Shown here: piece by piece, positions 1 through 5,844 of the stretch
Layout of the letters: the number at the start of each line of letters is the position of its first letter
Position numbering within the stretch: the first letter of the stretch is position 1
Assembly: GCA_964569055.1 (NCBI GenBank)
Contig: CAZMSZ010000363.1
Span: forward strand, 1-7,527
Source of the DNA: JAWLGW01 sp964569055
GTDB taxonomy: Bacteria; Planctomycetota; J058
Direction of reading: 5' to 3'
Length of the DNA stretch: 7,527 bases
Notes under the pieces: generated by a model
The model's input: the letters and a program-made list of their open reading frames with translations, nothing else
Told to the model about the DNA's origin: nothing
The model's database searches: none
Program-made: the position numbers and the translations under genes

Positions 1-33
1 CGCCATGATCGTTATCGCCCCGTCGGCCCCGTC

Positions 34-639
34 GTGCCGGCGATCGCGCCCGAGCGCGACCGCACGCGGCTGTTCGTGGGCTTGGGGGCGGCGCTGCTGC
101 TGCTCGCGCCTTGCCTGTGGTTCTCACGCGGCGCGATCGAGCTCCAGCGCCTGCGCTGGCTGCAAGAGGACTGGCGCCCCACCGTGCAGCGCCTGGCCGC
201 GCTGCCCCCCGGCGAGGCGCTCGCGGAGGGACACCTGCCGGGCCGCGTGCTGCCGATCCGCATCGACCTGCACTATCTCGAGCACATCGAGCAGTACGAG
301 CCCCAGCCCCCGGTCCTCGAGCCGTACGTGTTCGAGGCGCTCCCGGGCGACCTTCGCCCGACCTCCGCGGACGACGTCGCGGCGGTGCTGCTGCTGCGCT
401 ACAAGCAGTACGCGGTCGGCGTGTACGTGACCGAGGCCGGCGACAAGGTGGCGGGCGCCTGGCAGCAGGAGTGCGAGCTGACCCTGCTCGACGCTCAGGA
501 CGGAACGGTGCTCCATGAGGAGCTCCTGTTCGGCGACACGCCTCCGGAGGTGCAGCACGGGAACGCCATCAACAAGTTCCTGGCGGTGCGCCCCGACCAG
601 ATCGTGGCGGCCTTGACCGCGCTCCCCCGCGAGCCCTGA
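34..639 (+). CDS. Unrecognised membrane-anchored protein, start uncertain
   Basis: I do not recognise this 201-residue protein. Seen: a short charged N-terminus, one hydrophobic segment at about residues 13-31 (FVGLGAALLLLAPCLWF) that would be a membrane anchor or uncleaved signal, then a soluble part. Residues 36-60 look helical. Residues 115-195 alternate like beta strands (VAAVLLLRYKQYAVGVYV, then WQQECELTLLDAQDG) and end with a helix. Cysteines are at 27 and 147. GTG at 34 is the first possible start in the window, but the frame stays open to base 1 and no Shine-Dalgarno site precedes it, so the true start may lie to the left. The likely place of action is the cell-envelope side of the membrane (inference). 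It is 47 bases upstream of the YchJ-family gene on the same strand, and a hairpin spans its stop codon. No function is proposed. Confidence 0.65.
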   Translation: MPAIAPERDRTRLFVGLGAALLLLAPCLWFSRGAIELQRLRWLQEDWRPTVQRLAALPPGEALAEGHLPGRVLPIRIDLHYLEHIEQYEPQPPVLEPYVFEALPGDLRPTSADDVAAVLLLRYKQYAVGVYVTEAGDKVAGAWQQECELTLLDAQDGTVLHEELLFGDTPPEVQHGNAINKFLAVRPDQIVAALTALPREP

Positions 640-650
640 GTCGGCTCGCG
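628..650 (+). terminator. Hairpin across the stop codon of the first gene, possible terminator
   Basis: An 8-bp perfect stem (CGCGAGCC at 628-635 with GGCTCGCG at 643-650) has a 7-base loop that contains the TGA stop. No T-run follows, so it is not a standard intrinsic terminator. A second stem (CGCGCGC at 647-653 with GCGCGCG at 661-667) shares bases with the first, so the two cannot form together. In DNA this GC-rich such stems arise by chance, hence the low confidence. Confidence 0.25.
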
Positions 651-673
651 CGCCCCGCTCGCGCGCGGCAGCG

Positions 674-679
674 TAAGCT
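674..679 (+). promoter_or_regulatory. Candidate -10 box (TAAGCT) for a leaderless ychJ transcript
   Basis: TAAGCT lies seven bases before the ATG at 687, in a stretch otherwise almost free of A and T. A -10 box there would start the RNA at or next to the start codon. No Shine-Dalgarno site is present and no clear -35 box is seen. The same arrangement precedes three other genes here, which is the main support. Confidence 0.5.
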
Positions 680-686
680 GGCCTCC

Positions 687-1094
687 ATGCCCAAGCCCGG
701 CCCGAACCAGCCCTGCCTGTGCCGCTCCGGCCACAAGTACAAGCGCTGCTGCGGGCCGCTCCACGGCGGCGCGCCGGCGGCCACGCCCGAGGCGCTGATG
801 CGCTCGCGCTACGCCGCCTACGCGCTCGGGCTGGTGGACTACATCCTCGCCACCACCGCGCCGGGCGGGCCGCAGTTCCGGCCCGATCGGCGGCAGTGGG
901 CGGCGGACGTGGCGGCGTTCTCGCGCGACCACGCGTTCGTGGGGCTCGAGGTCGAGGAGGCGGGGGCCGAGGGGGACGAGGGCTGGGTGCAGTTCAACGC
1001 CCGGCTGACCCGCGGCGGGCGCGACGCCTCGTTCCGCGAGCGGAGCACGTTCGTGCGGCGGGACGGGCGCTGGCTCTACCTGTCGGGGTCGTGA
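687..1094 (+). CDS. ychJ: YchJ-family (UPF0225) SEC-C zinc-motif protein
   Basis: A 135-residue protein of the YchJ/UPF0225 family. Its N-terminus holds the SEC-C zinc motif CxCxSGxxYKxCC (Cys10, Cys12, Cys21, Cys22), the motif also found at the C-terminus of SecA. Next comes the family signature TPEALMRSRYAAY (33-45). Residues 46-135 form an NTF2-like alpha+beta body ending in ERSTFVRRDGRWLYLSG. The second SEC-C motif that I recall at the C-terminus of E. coli YchJ (about 150 residues) is absent, so this is the shorter form. The role of the family is not settled; zinc binding is expected from the motif. The ATG at 687 is chosen because the SEC-C motif begins right after it and a TANNNT hexamer sits seven bases upstream. 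The epimerase gene follows after 17 bases and probably shares its transcript. Confidence 0.9.
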   Translation: MPKPGPNQPCLCRSGHKYKRCCGPLHGGAPAATPEALMRSRYAAYALGLVDYILATTAPGGPQFRPDRRQWAADVAAFSRDHAFVGLEVEEAGAEGDEGWVQFNARLTRGGRDASFRERSTFVRRDGRWLYLSGS

Positions 1095-1098
1095 GCTC

Positions 1099-1106
1099 GG
1101 AGGAGG
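1099..1106 (+). promoter_or_regulatory. Shine-Dalgarno site GGAGGAGG deciding the epimerase start
   Basis: GGAGGAGG lies five bases before GTG at 1112. It favours that start over the earlier in-frame GTG at 1091, which would overlap the ychJ stop as GTGA and has no such site. Confidence 0.8.
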
Positions 1107-1111
1107 CCCGC

Positions 1112-1819
1112 GTGTTCGCTCAGCCCAGCCGGCCCTTGTCGCGCGCCGAGGTGCGCGAGGTCGACCGCCGCGCGATCGAGGAGCTCGGCGTGCCCGGGGT
1201 GGTCCTGATGGAGAACGCCGGGCTCGGGCTGACCCGGATCGTGCTCGCCGAGCTCGCCGCGCGCGGGGCTGCGGCGACTGGGCCGGGGCCGGTGATCGTG
1301 TGCGGGCGCGGGAACAACGGCGGCGACGGGCTGGTCCTGGCGCGGCAGCTGGAGCTCGCCGGCTGGGCCCCGCGGGTCGCGTTCTGCGGCGACCCCGCCG
1401 CGGTCGATCGCGCGAGCGACGGCGGGATCAACCTCACGATCGTCGAGCGCAGCGGGACGCCGCTCGAGGTGTGCGCCGACGGCGCGGCGCTGAGCGCCCT
1501 GCTGGCCCGCTGGGGCGACGCGCCGCTCCTGGTGGACGCCCTCTACGGGACCGGCCTGGCGGGGCCGCTGCGCGAGCCGGGGCTCGGCCTGGTGCGCGCG
1601 CTCGACGCCGCGCCGGCGCCCAAGGTCGCGGTCGACCTGCCGAGCGGCCTGGACTGCGACCTGGGGGTCGCGCTGGGGGCGGCCGTCCGGGCGGCGCGGA
1701 CCGTGACGTTCGTGGCGCCCAAGCTCGGGTTCGAGCGCGGCGAGGCGGCGCGCTACCTCGGCGCCGTCGAGGTCGTCTCGATCGGGTGCCCGCGGCGCGC
1801 TTGGTCGCACGTCGAGTGA
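1112..1819 (+). CDS. nnrE: NAD(P)HX epimerase (YjeF N-terminal domain), stand-alone
   Basis: A 235-residue YjeF_N domain protein. The family interconverts the R and S forms of hydrated NADH and NADPH, which arise as damage products, so that the S-specific dehydratase NnrD can restore the coenzyme; it acts in the cytoplasm. Seen in order: MENAG (34-38), the glycine-rich loop GRGNNGGDG (65-73) with the usual LVLARQL after it, VDALYGTGL (141-149) with Asp142, DLPSGLD (175-181), and TVTFVAPKLGF (197-207). These are the conserved motifs of the family, including the NNGGDG and Asp positions linked to substrate and potassium binding. The ADP-dependent dehydratase domain fused to it in E. coli YjeF is absent, so NnrD should be encoded elsewhere. 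The start at 1112 rests on the Shine-Dalgarno site. The kinase gene follows after 16 bases. Confidence 0.92.
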   Translation: MFAQPSRPLSRAEVREVDRRAIEELGVPGVVLMENAGLGLTRIVLAELAARGAAATGPGPVIVCGRGNNGGDGLVLARQLELAGWAPRVAFCGDPAAVDRASDGGINLTIVERSGTPLEVCADGAALSALLARWGDAPLLVDALYGTGLAGPLREPGLGLVRALDAAPAPKVAVDLPSGLDCDLGVALGAAVRAARTVTFVAPKLGFERGEAARYLGAVEVVSIGCPRRAWSHVE

Positions 1820-1821
1820 GC

Positions 1822-1827
1822 TATCCT
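1822..1827 (+). promoter_or_regulatory. Candidate -10 box (TATCCT) for a leaderless kinase transcript
   Basis: TATCCT lies eight bases before the GTG start at 1836, inside the 16-base gap after the epimerase stop. There is no Shine-Dalgarno site. TTGGTC at 1801-1806 could be a weak -35 box, but the 15-base spacing is short. If correct, the kinase can be expressed separately from the genes upstream. Confidence 0.5.
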
Positions 1828-1835
1828 CGGGCCCC

Positions 1836-3008
1836 GTGGAAGCACAGCTGACGGTGGAGGAGGGACCGCGCCGCGGCGAGGTCCACGTGATCGATCACGG
1901 CGCGCCGGTGACGGCAGGCCGCGGGCTCGACGGCCTGCTGCAAATGGGCGGGCGCCTGGCCGAACGGCACCTCGAGCTGCGGCTCGAGGACGACGGCCTG
2001 TGGCTGACGGCGGTCGCCGGCGCGCCGCCCGCCTTGCTCGAGGGGCAGCCGATCCCGGCCGACGCGCCGGTGCGGGCGCGGCCGGGCGACGTGCTCGAGC
2101 TGGCCGGCGCGCGGCTGCGGGTCGACGTCCTGGGCGACGACCCCCAGGCCACCCGGCAGCAACTGGTCACCCGCCGCCTCGGCGCCGACGCGATCCCCAA
2201 GGACCGGTTCGACGTGCAGGGCGTGATCGGCCAGGGCTCGTTCGGCAAGGTCTACGGCGCCACCCGCCTCGCGGACGGGCGCCGGGTCGCGATCAAGGTC
2301 CTGCGCGACCCCGACCCGACCGCCACGATCCGCCGCCGCCTGCTGCGCGAGGTCAAGACGCTCTCGCGGCTGCACCACCCCAACGTGGTCGAGCTGCTCG
2401 AATCCCACCTCGAGCACACCCCGCCCATGCTGGTCCTCGAGCTGATCGAGGGCCCCTCGGCCGCCGACCTCGTGGCGCGCGGCGCGCTGCCGCTGGCCGA
2501 CGCGCTGCGGATCGGCGAGGGGACCGCCCGTGCGCTGGTGGCCGCGGCCGCGGCCGAGGTGCTCCACCGCGACGTGAAGCCGGGGAACATCCTGATCGGC
2601 CCCGACGGCGAGGCCCGCCTGGCCGACTTCGGCCTGGCCAAGGACCTCGAGGGGACGATCGGCTCGCTGACCGGCACCGGGCAAGGGCTGGGCTCGGTCG
2701 CCTACATGGCCCCCGAGCAGCTCCGCGACTCCAAGCGCGCCGGCCTCCCGGCCGACGTGTACGGGCTGGGCGCCACGCTGTACGACCTGATCAACGGCTG
2801 CCCGCCCTTCCTGCCCCGCTCGCCCGCCGACCTGACCCAGATCTTCCTACAGGACCCGCCCGACCTCTGCGAGCAGCGCCCCGGCTGCCCGCCGGCCGTG
2901 CGCGACCTCGTCCACGCCATGCTGGCCAAGGAGCCCGAGCGGCGCCCCGCGATCGGCGAGGTGCTGGCGCGGATCACTCGGCTGCGGGCGGAGCTCGGCG
3001 AGGGCTGA
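1836..3008 (+). CDS. Ser/Thr protein kinase with degenerate FHA-like N-terminal domain
   Basis: A 390-residue soluble Hanks-type kinase that should phosphorylate Ser/Thr on unknown proteins in the cytoplasm. Residues 1-98 resemble an FHA phosphopeptide-binding domain: Gly28-Arg29, AERH (42-45), and a strand pattern ending RARPGDVLELAGARLRV (80-96). Two phosphate-contact positions are changed: the Ser of SxxH is Ala42 and the Asn of NGT aligns with Pro64. The kinase domain runs from about 125 to 385 and looks complete: P-loop GQGSFGKV (132-139), VAIK with Lys154, Glu172 in LLREVK, HRDVKPGN (244-251) with Asp246, DFG (264-266), APE (292-294), DVYGLG (307-312). The activation loop has Thr279 and Thr281, possible autophosphorylation sites. 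No membrane segment is seen. GTG at 1836 fits the upstream -10-like box and the position of the FHA-like fold. Its stop lies three bases from that of the opposing kinase gene. Confidence 0.92.
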   Translation: MEAQLTVEEGPRRGEVHVIDHGAPVTAGRGLDGLLQMGGRLAERHLELRLEDDGLWLTAVAGAPPALLEGQPIPADAPVRARPGDVLELAGARLRVDVLGDDPQATRQQLVTRRLGADAIPKDRFDVQGVIGQGSFGKVYGATRLADGRRVAIKVLRDPDPTATIRRRLLREVKTLSRLHHPNVVELLESHLEHTPPMLVLELIEGPSAADLVARGALPLADALRIGEGTARALVAAAAAEVLHRDVKPGNILIGPDGEARLADFGLAKDLEGTIGSLTGTGQGLGSVAYMAPEQLRDSKRAGLPADVYGLGATLYDLINGCPPFLPRSPADLTQIFLQDPPDLCEQRPGCPPAVRDLVHAMLAKEPERRPAIGEVLARITRLRAELGEG

Positions 3009-3011
3009 CGC

Positions 3012-5123
3012 TCACTCCGCGTCCACGCACACCCGGAACCCGATCGAGTAGTCGGGGCCCGGCGGGACCGCGAACCGCATGAACGCGCCGAGCTGGTCGT
3101 CGTAGTCGCTGGTCCAGTTGCCGCCGCGCACCAGCCGCTCGCCGTCCGCGCGCAGCGGGGGGCCCTGGGGGTCGATCAGCGTCTCGCTCGTCTCGGGGTA
3201 GGGGCCGTAGGGGTCGGCCACCCACTCGTTCACGTTCCCGGCCATGTCGAGGCAGCCGGCGGGGGACACGCCCGAGGGGAAGCTCCCCACCGGCGCGGTG
3301 TACTCGAACCCGTCCTCCACGCCCCAGCGGTTGCAGCGCCCCGGCGGCGGCTCGTTGCCCCAGGGGTAGGTCCGCCCGTCGAGGCCGCGGGCCGCCAGCT
3401 CCCACTCCGCCTCGGTCGGCAGGCGCGCGCCCGCCCAGGCGCAGTAGGCGGCGGCGTCCTCCCAGGACACCTCGATCACCGGGTGGTCCTCGGGGATCAC
3501 GAACGGCCGGGTCGCGAGGTCGTGGACCATCTTGCCGAACGCGTCGGGCGTGCTGCTGAGCTGGATCACGCGCTGGGGTCGGGCCCGCCCGGTGGCGCGG
3601 CAGAAGGCGGCGAACTGCGCCTGGGTCACCTCGTGCTTGCCCAGGAACACCCCGCGGGTGACGCGCACGCGCAGGCGGCGGGCGCCCTCCCAGAACCTGG
3701 CCATGAACTGGATCAGCGAGTCGTCGGGCGGGCCGAGCACCAGCTCGCCGGGCGGCACCCAGCGCAGGAGCGAGCCGTCGCCGGTGGCGCGGTAGTCGCC
3801 GGCGGCCTCACCGAACGTGACCCGCGCGGGCAGCGGCAGGGGAGGACGCTGCTCGGGGGGGAGGCGCTCGAACCACTCGGGCCACGGGCGCGGGATCGCG
3901 AGCCGCGCCGGCCGGGAGGCGCGCCCCGCGGCGTCGGCCACCTCGAGCGCGAGCTGCCGCTCGTGCGCCTCGGGGACGAGCCGCAGCTCGAACGGCTCAC
4001 CCGGCCGCACCCGCAGCGGCGGGCGGTCGCCGGCGCGCACCTCGAGCCACTCGCCGCTCCCGGCCGCCACGCCCCCGATCCGGAGCGCGCCGCGTCCGTC
4101 GGGCTCGGGCGCGTCGAGCCGCGCGAACGAGGGGGCCTCGTGCTCCGCGAGGCCGGCGGCCGGGCCGCGGAGCGCGCGCGCGGCCTGCACCGCCAGCAGC
4201 AGGGCGGCGAGGGCGCCCGCGGCCAGGGCCAGGCGGCTCGCCCAGCGGCGGGCTCGGGCCGCCCACGCCGCGCGCGGGCGGGCGGCCGAGAGGAACCGCT
4301 CCAGCTCCGCGGCCAGCGCCGCCGGGGTGGCGTAGCGCGCGCCCGGCTCCTTCGCCATGGCGGTGCGGCAGATCGCGTCGAGGTCGTCGGGCACGGCGGG
4401 CCGCCGCGCCCGGGCCGAGGGCGGCTCCTCGTGGAGCACCGCCTGGAGCACGGCCACCAGCGAGCCCTTGAACGGGCGCTCGCCGACCAGCAGCTCGAAC
4501 AGGAGCGCGCCCAGCCCGTACACGTCGACCCGCGCGTCGAGCCCCTTGCTGCCGCGCACCTGCTCGGGCGCCATGTAGCCGGGCGTCCCGATCGCCGTCC
4601 CGCTGCGGGTCAGGCTCTCGGCGTCGAGGTCGCGCGCCACGCCGAAGTCGAGGAGCACGGGGATCCCGTCCTCCTGCACGATCACGTTGGCCGGCTTGAT
4701 GTCCCGGTGGAGCACGCCCGCCGCGTGGATCGCCGCCACCGCCTCGGCCAGCTCGCGCACCAGCGCCGCCGCCTCGCGCGGCTCGAGCGGCCCGCGGCGC
4801 AGGCGCGCCGCGAGCAGCTCGCCCTCCACGTACTCCTCGAGCAGGTACTGCCCCTCGTGGACCTGCCCGAAGCGGTGGACGCGGACCACGCTGCGGTGGT
4901 GCACCTTGGCCAGGGCCCGCGCCTCGCGCCAGAAGCGGGCCTGCGCCTCGCCGCCGCCGGCGTCGCTCGCCACGACCTTCAGCGCGAGCGGGCGCGGGAC
5001 GGCGGTGTCCTCGACCAGGTAGACCACCCCCATGGCCCCGGCCCCGAGCCGGCGCAGCACCTTGAACGGGCCGATCCGCTCGGGGACGCCGGGCTCGGCG
5101 GGGTCGCGCGCCTGCGGGCACAT
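3012..5123 (-). CDS. Membrane Ser/Thr kinase fused to an FGE-sulfatase-like (SUMF1) domain
   Basis: A 703-residue three-part protein. Residues 18-280 are a Hanks-type kinase with all main motifs: GAGAMGVV (27-34), Lys49, Glu67, HRDIKPAN (139-146), DFG (159-161), APE (185-187), DVYGLG (200-205). A hydrophobic segment at about 297-317 should cross the membrane, placing the rest outside the cytoplasm. Residues 330-410 look like a beta-sandwich (FELRLVP, LALEVADAAGR). Residues 450-703 are the formylglycine-generating-enzyme fold: EVTQAQFAAFC (498-508), LPTEAEWELAARG (568-580), YPWGN (586-590), CLDMAGNVNEWVAD (624-637), RLVRGGNW (663-670), GFRV (695-698). The two catalytic cysteines of true FGE, just after RGGSW, are replaced (Ser672 and Gln677 by motif alignment), so sulfatase activation is unlikely. 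A receptor or ligand-binding role for the outer half is inference. ATG at 5123 has no Shine-Dalgarno site but a -10-like box seven bases upstream. Confidence 0.93.
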   Translation of the reverse strand: MCPQARDPAEPGVPERIGPFKVLRRLGAGAMGVVYLVEDTAVPRPLALKVVASDAGGGEAQARFWREARALAKVHHRSVVRVHRFGQVHEGQYLLEEYVEGELLAARLRRGPLEPREAAALVRELAEAVAAIHAAGVLHRDIKPANVIVQEDGIPVLLDFGVARDLDAESLTRSGTAIGTPGYMAPEQVRGSKGLDARVDVYGLGALLFELLVGERPFKGSLVAVLQAVLHEEPPSARARRPAVPDDLDAICRTAMAKEPGARYATPAALAAELERFLSAARPRAAWAARARRWASRLALAAGALAALLLAVQAARALRGPAAGLAEHEAPSFARLDAPEPDGRGALRIGGVAAGSGEWLEVRAGDRPPLRVRPGEPFELRLVPEAHERQLALEVADAAGRASRPARLAIPRPWPEWFERLPPEQRPPLPLPARVTFGEAAGDYRATGDGSLLRWVPPGELVLGPPDDSLIQFMARFWEGARRLRVRVTRGVFLGKHEVTQAQFAAFCRATGRARPQRVIQLSSTPDAFGKMVHDLATRPFVIPEDHPVIEVSWEDAAAYCAWAGARLPTEAEWELAARGLDGRTYPWGNEPPPGRCNRWGVEDGFEYTAPVGSFPSGVSPAGCLDMAGNVNEWVADPYGPYPETSETLIDPQGPPLRADGERLVRGGNWTSDYDDQLGAFMRFAVPPGPDYSIGFRVCVDAE

Positions 5124-5130
5124 GCGCCGG

Positions 5131-5136
5131 AAGGTA
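5131..5136 (-). promoter_or_regulatory. Candidate -10 box (TACCTT) for a leaderless transcript of the kinase-FGE gene
   Basis: On the minus strand TACCTT lies seven bases before the ATG at 5123, in the 48-base gap after osmC. There is no Shine-Dalgarno site, and no -35 box is recognisable. Confidence 0.5.
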
Positions 5137-5171
5137 GCACGAGCGTCGCCGGCGGGTGCGGCCGCGGCGGT

Positions 5172-5741
5172 CTACATGCGCGCGCCGCTGACCGTGACCG
5201 GCACGCCCTGGGTCAGGGTGTTGAACACCGGCGAGAACGTCGGGCCCAGCCGATACAGCTCGTCGAGCTGCTCGTCGGGCACGTTGGCGCGGATCCGGAA
5301 GTGGACCCGCACGTCCTGGTAGCCCTTGGGGACCTCGGGCGAGATCCCCATGAAGCCGCGCAGGTCGAGGTCGCCCTCGACGGTGCACTCCACCGCCTCG
5401 AGCTCGATCCCGCGGGCGGCCGCGTGGTAGGCGAGGGAGGTGGTCACGCAGGCGGCGAGCGCGTTCAACAGGTGCTCCACCGGGTTGGGGGCCTGGTCGC
5501 CGCCGAGCAGGAAGGGCGGCTCGTCCGCCTCGAGCTCGAAGGAGTGCTGGTGGCTGATCCGCTGGCCGCCGCCCCAGAAGTCGCGGATCGTGGCGTGGTT
5601 GAGCCCGCCCTCGACCCAGCGGTTCTCGAGGCGGAACTGGCAGCGGCCGAGCTGGGGGTTGTCGGCGACCATCTGGATCGAGCGCTTCAGCTCCTCCACG
5701 TCGACCCCGTTGATCGTATGCGTGCCGGTCTGGCGCACCAT
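5172..5741 (-). CDS. OsmC-family protein
   Basis: A 189-residue OsmC/Ohr-fold protein. Members such as E. coli OsmC reduce organic hydroperoxides with a pair of cysteines; others have unknown thiol or redox roles. Seen: an N-terminal extension of about 30 residues (GTHTINGVDVEELKRSI), strands around RLENRWVEGG, HQHSFELEADEPPFLLGGD (64-82), the central helix NPVEHLLNALAACVTTSLAYHA (86-107) with Cys98 at the peroxidatic position, and the C-terminal FSPVFNTLTQGVPVTV (169-184). The second catalytic cysteine expected at the CPVS-like site is Ser170. Cys34 and Cys119 are the only other cysteines. A classic two-cysteine peroxidase mechanism is therefore doubtful. ATG at 5741 is chosen over a possible start at 5795 because GAGGAGG lies five bases upstream of it. 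No TANNNT box is seen before it, so it may be read from the phosphoesterase transcript 103 bases upstream. Confidence 0.88.
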   Translation of the reverse strand: MVRQTGTHTINGVDVEELKRSIQMVADNPQLGRCQFRLENRWVEGGLNHATIRDFWGGGQRISHQHSFELEADEPPFLLGGDQAPNPVEHLLNALAACVTTSLAYHAAARGIELEAVECTVEGDLDLRGFMGISPEVPKGYQDVRVHFRIRANVPDEQLDELYRLGPTFSPVFNTLTQGVPVTVSGARM

Positions 5742-5746
5742 GAGGA

Positions 5747-5753
5747 CCTCCTC
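5747..5753 (-). promoter_or_regulatory. Shine-Dalgarno site GAGGAGG deciding the osmC start
   Basis: On the minus strand GAGGAGG stands five bases before ATG at 5741. It supports the 189-residue product rather than one starting 18 codons earlier. Confidence 0.8.
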
Positions 5754-5777
5754 GGCGAGCGCGTCGCGACGCTCGCC
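5754..5777 (-). other. 8-bp hairpin directly upstream of the osmC Shine-Dalgarno site
   Basis: GGCGAGCG (5754-5761) pairs with CGCTCGCC (5770-5777) across an 8-base loop. On the minus strand its 3' arm ends at the base next to the Shine-Dalgarno site. It could stabilise the 5' end of the message or block ribosome drop-off, or be chance pairing in GC-rich DNA. Confidence 0.3.
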
Positions 5778-5816
5778 CCAGCGAGGAGTCCGCACGGCCC
5801 GTGCCGCGCGTGGCGG

Positions 5817-5834
5817 CGCGCCACTCCTGGCGCG
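5817..5834 (-). terminator. Hairpin just after the phosphoesterase stop, possible terminator
   Basis: CGCGCCA (5817-5823) pairs perfectly with TGGCGCG (5828-5834) across the 4-base loop CTCC. On the minus strand it begins 11 bases after the TAG stop of the phosphoesterase. There is no U-tract, so termination would be weak or need another factor. It may act as a partial stop or 3' stabiliser between this gene and osmC. Confidence 0.35.
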
Positions 5835-5844
5835 GGGCCCCGCG

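Noticed and set aside
1091..1819. Longer epimerase starting at GTG 1091 with a GTGA overlap to ychJ
   Set aside because: The strong GGAGGAGG site at 1099-1106 lies inside that version and points to GTG 1112. The extra seven residues match no family feature.
5172..5795. Longer OsmC-family protein starting at 5795
   Set aside because: The first 18 codons cover the hairpin and the Shine-Dalgarno site that serve ATG 5741, and add no OsmC-like sequence.
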